From Muscardinus avellanarius (lineage: Eukaryota > Chordata > Mammalia > Rodentia > Gliridae), in NCBI GenBank assembly GCA_963383645.1, contig OY726561.1:140201965-140265964 (forward strand): a DNA stretch of 64,000 nucleotides, written 5' to 3'. Positions 53,251-56,200 of this stretch are shown piece after piece. The translations under genes and the position numbers were made by a program. Under the pieces are notes generated by a model, which had not been told where the DNA came from, did not search any database, and was given only the letters and a program-made list of their open reading frames with translations. Each line of letters begins with the position of its first letter. The stretch's first letter is position 1.

Positions 53251-56200
53251 GAGATATTTCTCCTCATCCTTATGTGTCCTGCGGGTCTAGAGGCTTCCTG
53301 GTAGAAGTCACGGGATGGAGGCCTCTGCAGCAGCATGCCTATACCGGGTGAGGCAGGCCTACCTTAACGATCTCCTCCCCGCTCACGTGCCGCAGCCGCC
53401 CTAGGATGTCCATGATCCGGTCTGGGAAGGCCTTCCACTTCAGCAGAGCAAGGAGGTCCACTGGAAAATGAGCCCCAGAGACGTGAATCCCAGCCCCGAG
53501 GTCGAGCAAGGCCCTGACGCCCCCAGACGTGGGCGGGTAGCATCTAGGGGATCGGAATGGCCCCGGGCATGAGGAACCAACACCGCTAGGCCGAGAGTCG
53601 CCTGTGCTCTGGGCGTGCGCTCTGGGCTGCTACCACCATGCAAAGCCTCGCCGGCCGCTGTCGCCGAGTGTTCCATCAGCTTCAAGTGAAAAGAAGCCCC
53701 CCCCTGGAGCATGAAGGGGCAGTCGTTTCTGTCCCCCTTAACAGCTCTGCGACGGGGTGGGGGGGGCAGCGGAGGCAGTGGAGGGCACCACCCACAGCAC
53801 CGGCACCTACCGTTCTGGGTGAGCTTGGTAGAGGAGAGCTGGGTGGAAATGAAGAAGGACTCCTTGGTGCTGCGCTGGAAGATGAGGCTGGAGGGGCTGT
53901 TGGGGCAGCCGCTGTAGTCTTCTTTGCAGCAGGGCAGGCCCAGGTACAGAGCGTGGTTGTTGAATGTGCTGTTCTCCTCGCACTAGGCAAAAGCAGAGAC
54001 AGAGAACGTGACCTCCACCTGGTGTGCAGACCACCTTGGGTGGCGGCTGAGCCGTGACAGCTGACAGCACCACGATCCCATAGCAGGTCTCCGAGTGGCG
54101 CCGAGGAGTCGCCAATGGATTTCTGTTCTGTCCAATGTAGTAGGAGGGAAACAGGGCCTGCTGGCGTTGGTCGAGGGAGGAGGGCAGGGCACTAAGCCAA
54201 CGAACGGCTGCCCACGGCTTCCGGGGTCACTCACCAGCACGGCCCCGATCCTCTGACCTTCCTGCCAAACCACCCAACCGACAGTGAGGCCGCAGGGGCG
54301 CGGGCGGGAGGGGCGGCCAGGCCTGTACCTTGTACACGTAGAGCTCGTGAATGTCATCGGAGAGCGTGGTGCCGTCGTCCCGCATCAGGGGCGAGAACGC
54401 AAAGCCGAAGAGCTTCTTCTCCCCTTTGTCCTTTGCTGGAACCAGAGCCAAGGCTTAGTTATGTCTGCCCCGCACCTGGCTTTTTAGCAGAAACCCCCCT
54501 GCCCGGTGTCTGCTTCTCTTACTGACGAGGCAGCAACCTGCCTGCGGGAATGATGAGAGTATGCTGGGATGCCTTTCCCCGGATCCCCAAGCGATTCAGA
54601 CTACCTGGAGCCAAAAGGAAGCTAAACTGTTGATCTCGGTGAACGAGGGTCCCTTTAAGAAGCCGTTTGATAGGTGCGAAGGAGACACCCAAAGGAGAAT
54701 AACACTGGGTATTTTGGGAACTGGGAAGGGCCGAGTCTGGATCCCTTGTATTAGAATCACTGCTTCTACGGTCCAAAGAACAGCCTCTGAAGACATCTAG
54801 TCTCCGAGTATCTATTTATCCTCAGCTCCTCGTTTTCTGCCGCAATGATAGGACTCCTCTTGACTCCATTTAGAGAGGAGTCGTCTTTGTACCCTCGAGG
54901 GAGCGGGGAGGGAAGTCCCACTCACTGGAGCAATGCCGGAACTCGAAGCGCAGGTGGGAGCCCCGGAATCTGTCGATGGGGATGGGCAGCTTGATGATCT
55001 CTCCCCACCGCGGGCTGTTACTGTGGTAGAGGACGAAGGAGTGATAGGAGCTCCTGTTGGGCTCCCCCGACCCCAAGCTGATGCAGTCCTGGAAGAGAAG
55101 CAAAAGGAGGCGACGCCTTCATGGGGAGCCGGGTCTCCTGCGTCCGGAGGACACTTTGCTTCCTACCGTGGAAGGTCCTGTTTAGCCCTGGGCTAAATCT
55201 TTGAGAGGAGAGAATGGCTCTAACTTGACTTGAATCTGTGTAGAAGTCACAAGCTGCTGTCTGCCCCGGGGCAGAAGTGACCACACTCACTGCCTGAGGA
55301 GTTGGAGGAGGGAAGCCAGGTGCTGCGGGGCCACAGGGTGGACTCTTCATCCTCCCTGGAAAAGGGGCAACACGCTCCAGGGGAGGCGTCCACTGAGCAC
55401 AGAGCACTTCAGGGCATCAGGAAGAAGTGCTGAGTCGCCAGTGGAGAGCGCCTGCTTCCCAACCCCCTCAGCCCGACGCTGGGATGGCATTGCCACTCTG
55501 CCGACTTTCCGAGCCCAGGCAGCTTTGACCGTCACGAAGACACAGTGCGGGGACAGCCCGCGCCCGCCGCCCACGACAGGAGGCGCTGGGCAGCAGGAGC
55601 AGCCCCGTCCTGCAGGCGGGCACGCCCGGCTCACAGCCTTGGCACTTCTCCTGCAAACCTAACAGGCACGCTGCGTCCCTCAGCGGGGCTCTCACACGAC
55701 ACCCACCTGCGTTTCTATCACTAGCCCAACACCCTCCTCCTTTTCTGTCTGGCTTGGGAGGTACTTCAAGTACTTTAGCCTTTTCCTCTGCGGAACGGGG
55801 ATGATCCCTCCTGTCTGGCGACCCTGTGAGGCTCCTGTCGACACACAGAGGTCCCGCGTCACTGCCGGGCTCCTCCTTGACCTGACCGAGGGGACAGGGC
55901 ACGCCGACAGCACAGCGGCGCAGCAGGCCTCCGCTTTCAGCCAAGGGAGACTTGGTCCTTGCGCCACGCGGGCCGGAAACAGCGTTCGGGGCCGAGTCCG
56001 CTGGCTTTTTTCTTCCATAACTTGGCATCAGCTAGTGAGTGTGGAAGCCCCACCCATGGCCAAAGTGCTAATTTAATTTTCTGTGTTAGCTTAAGGGCAA
56101 AGCGGGACTGAGTAAGGTTACCAAAGCCGGCAGCTGTACGGTAGGGGCGGCAGAGAGGAGACAGGGGCAGGACTCCAGGAACCGTACCAACTGGAGCAGG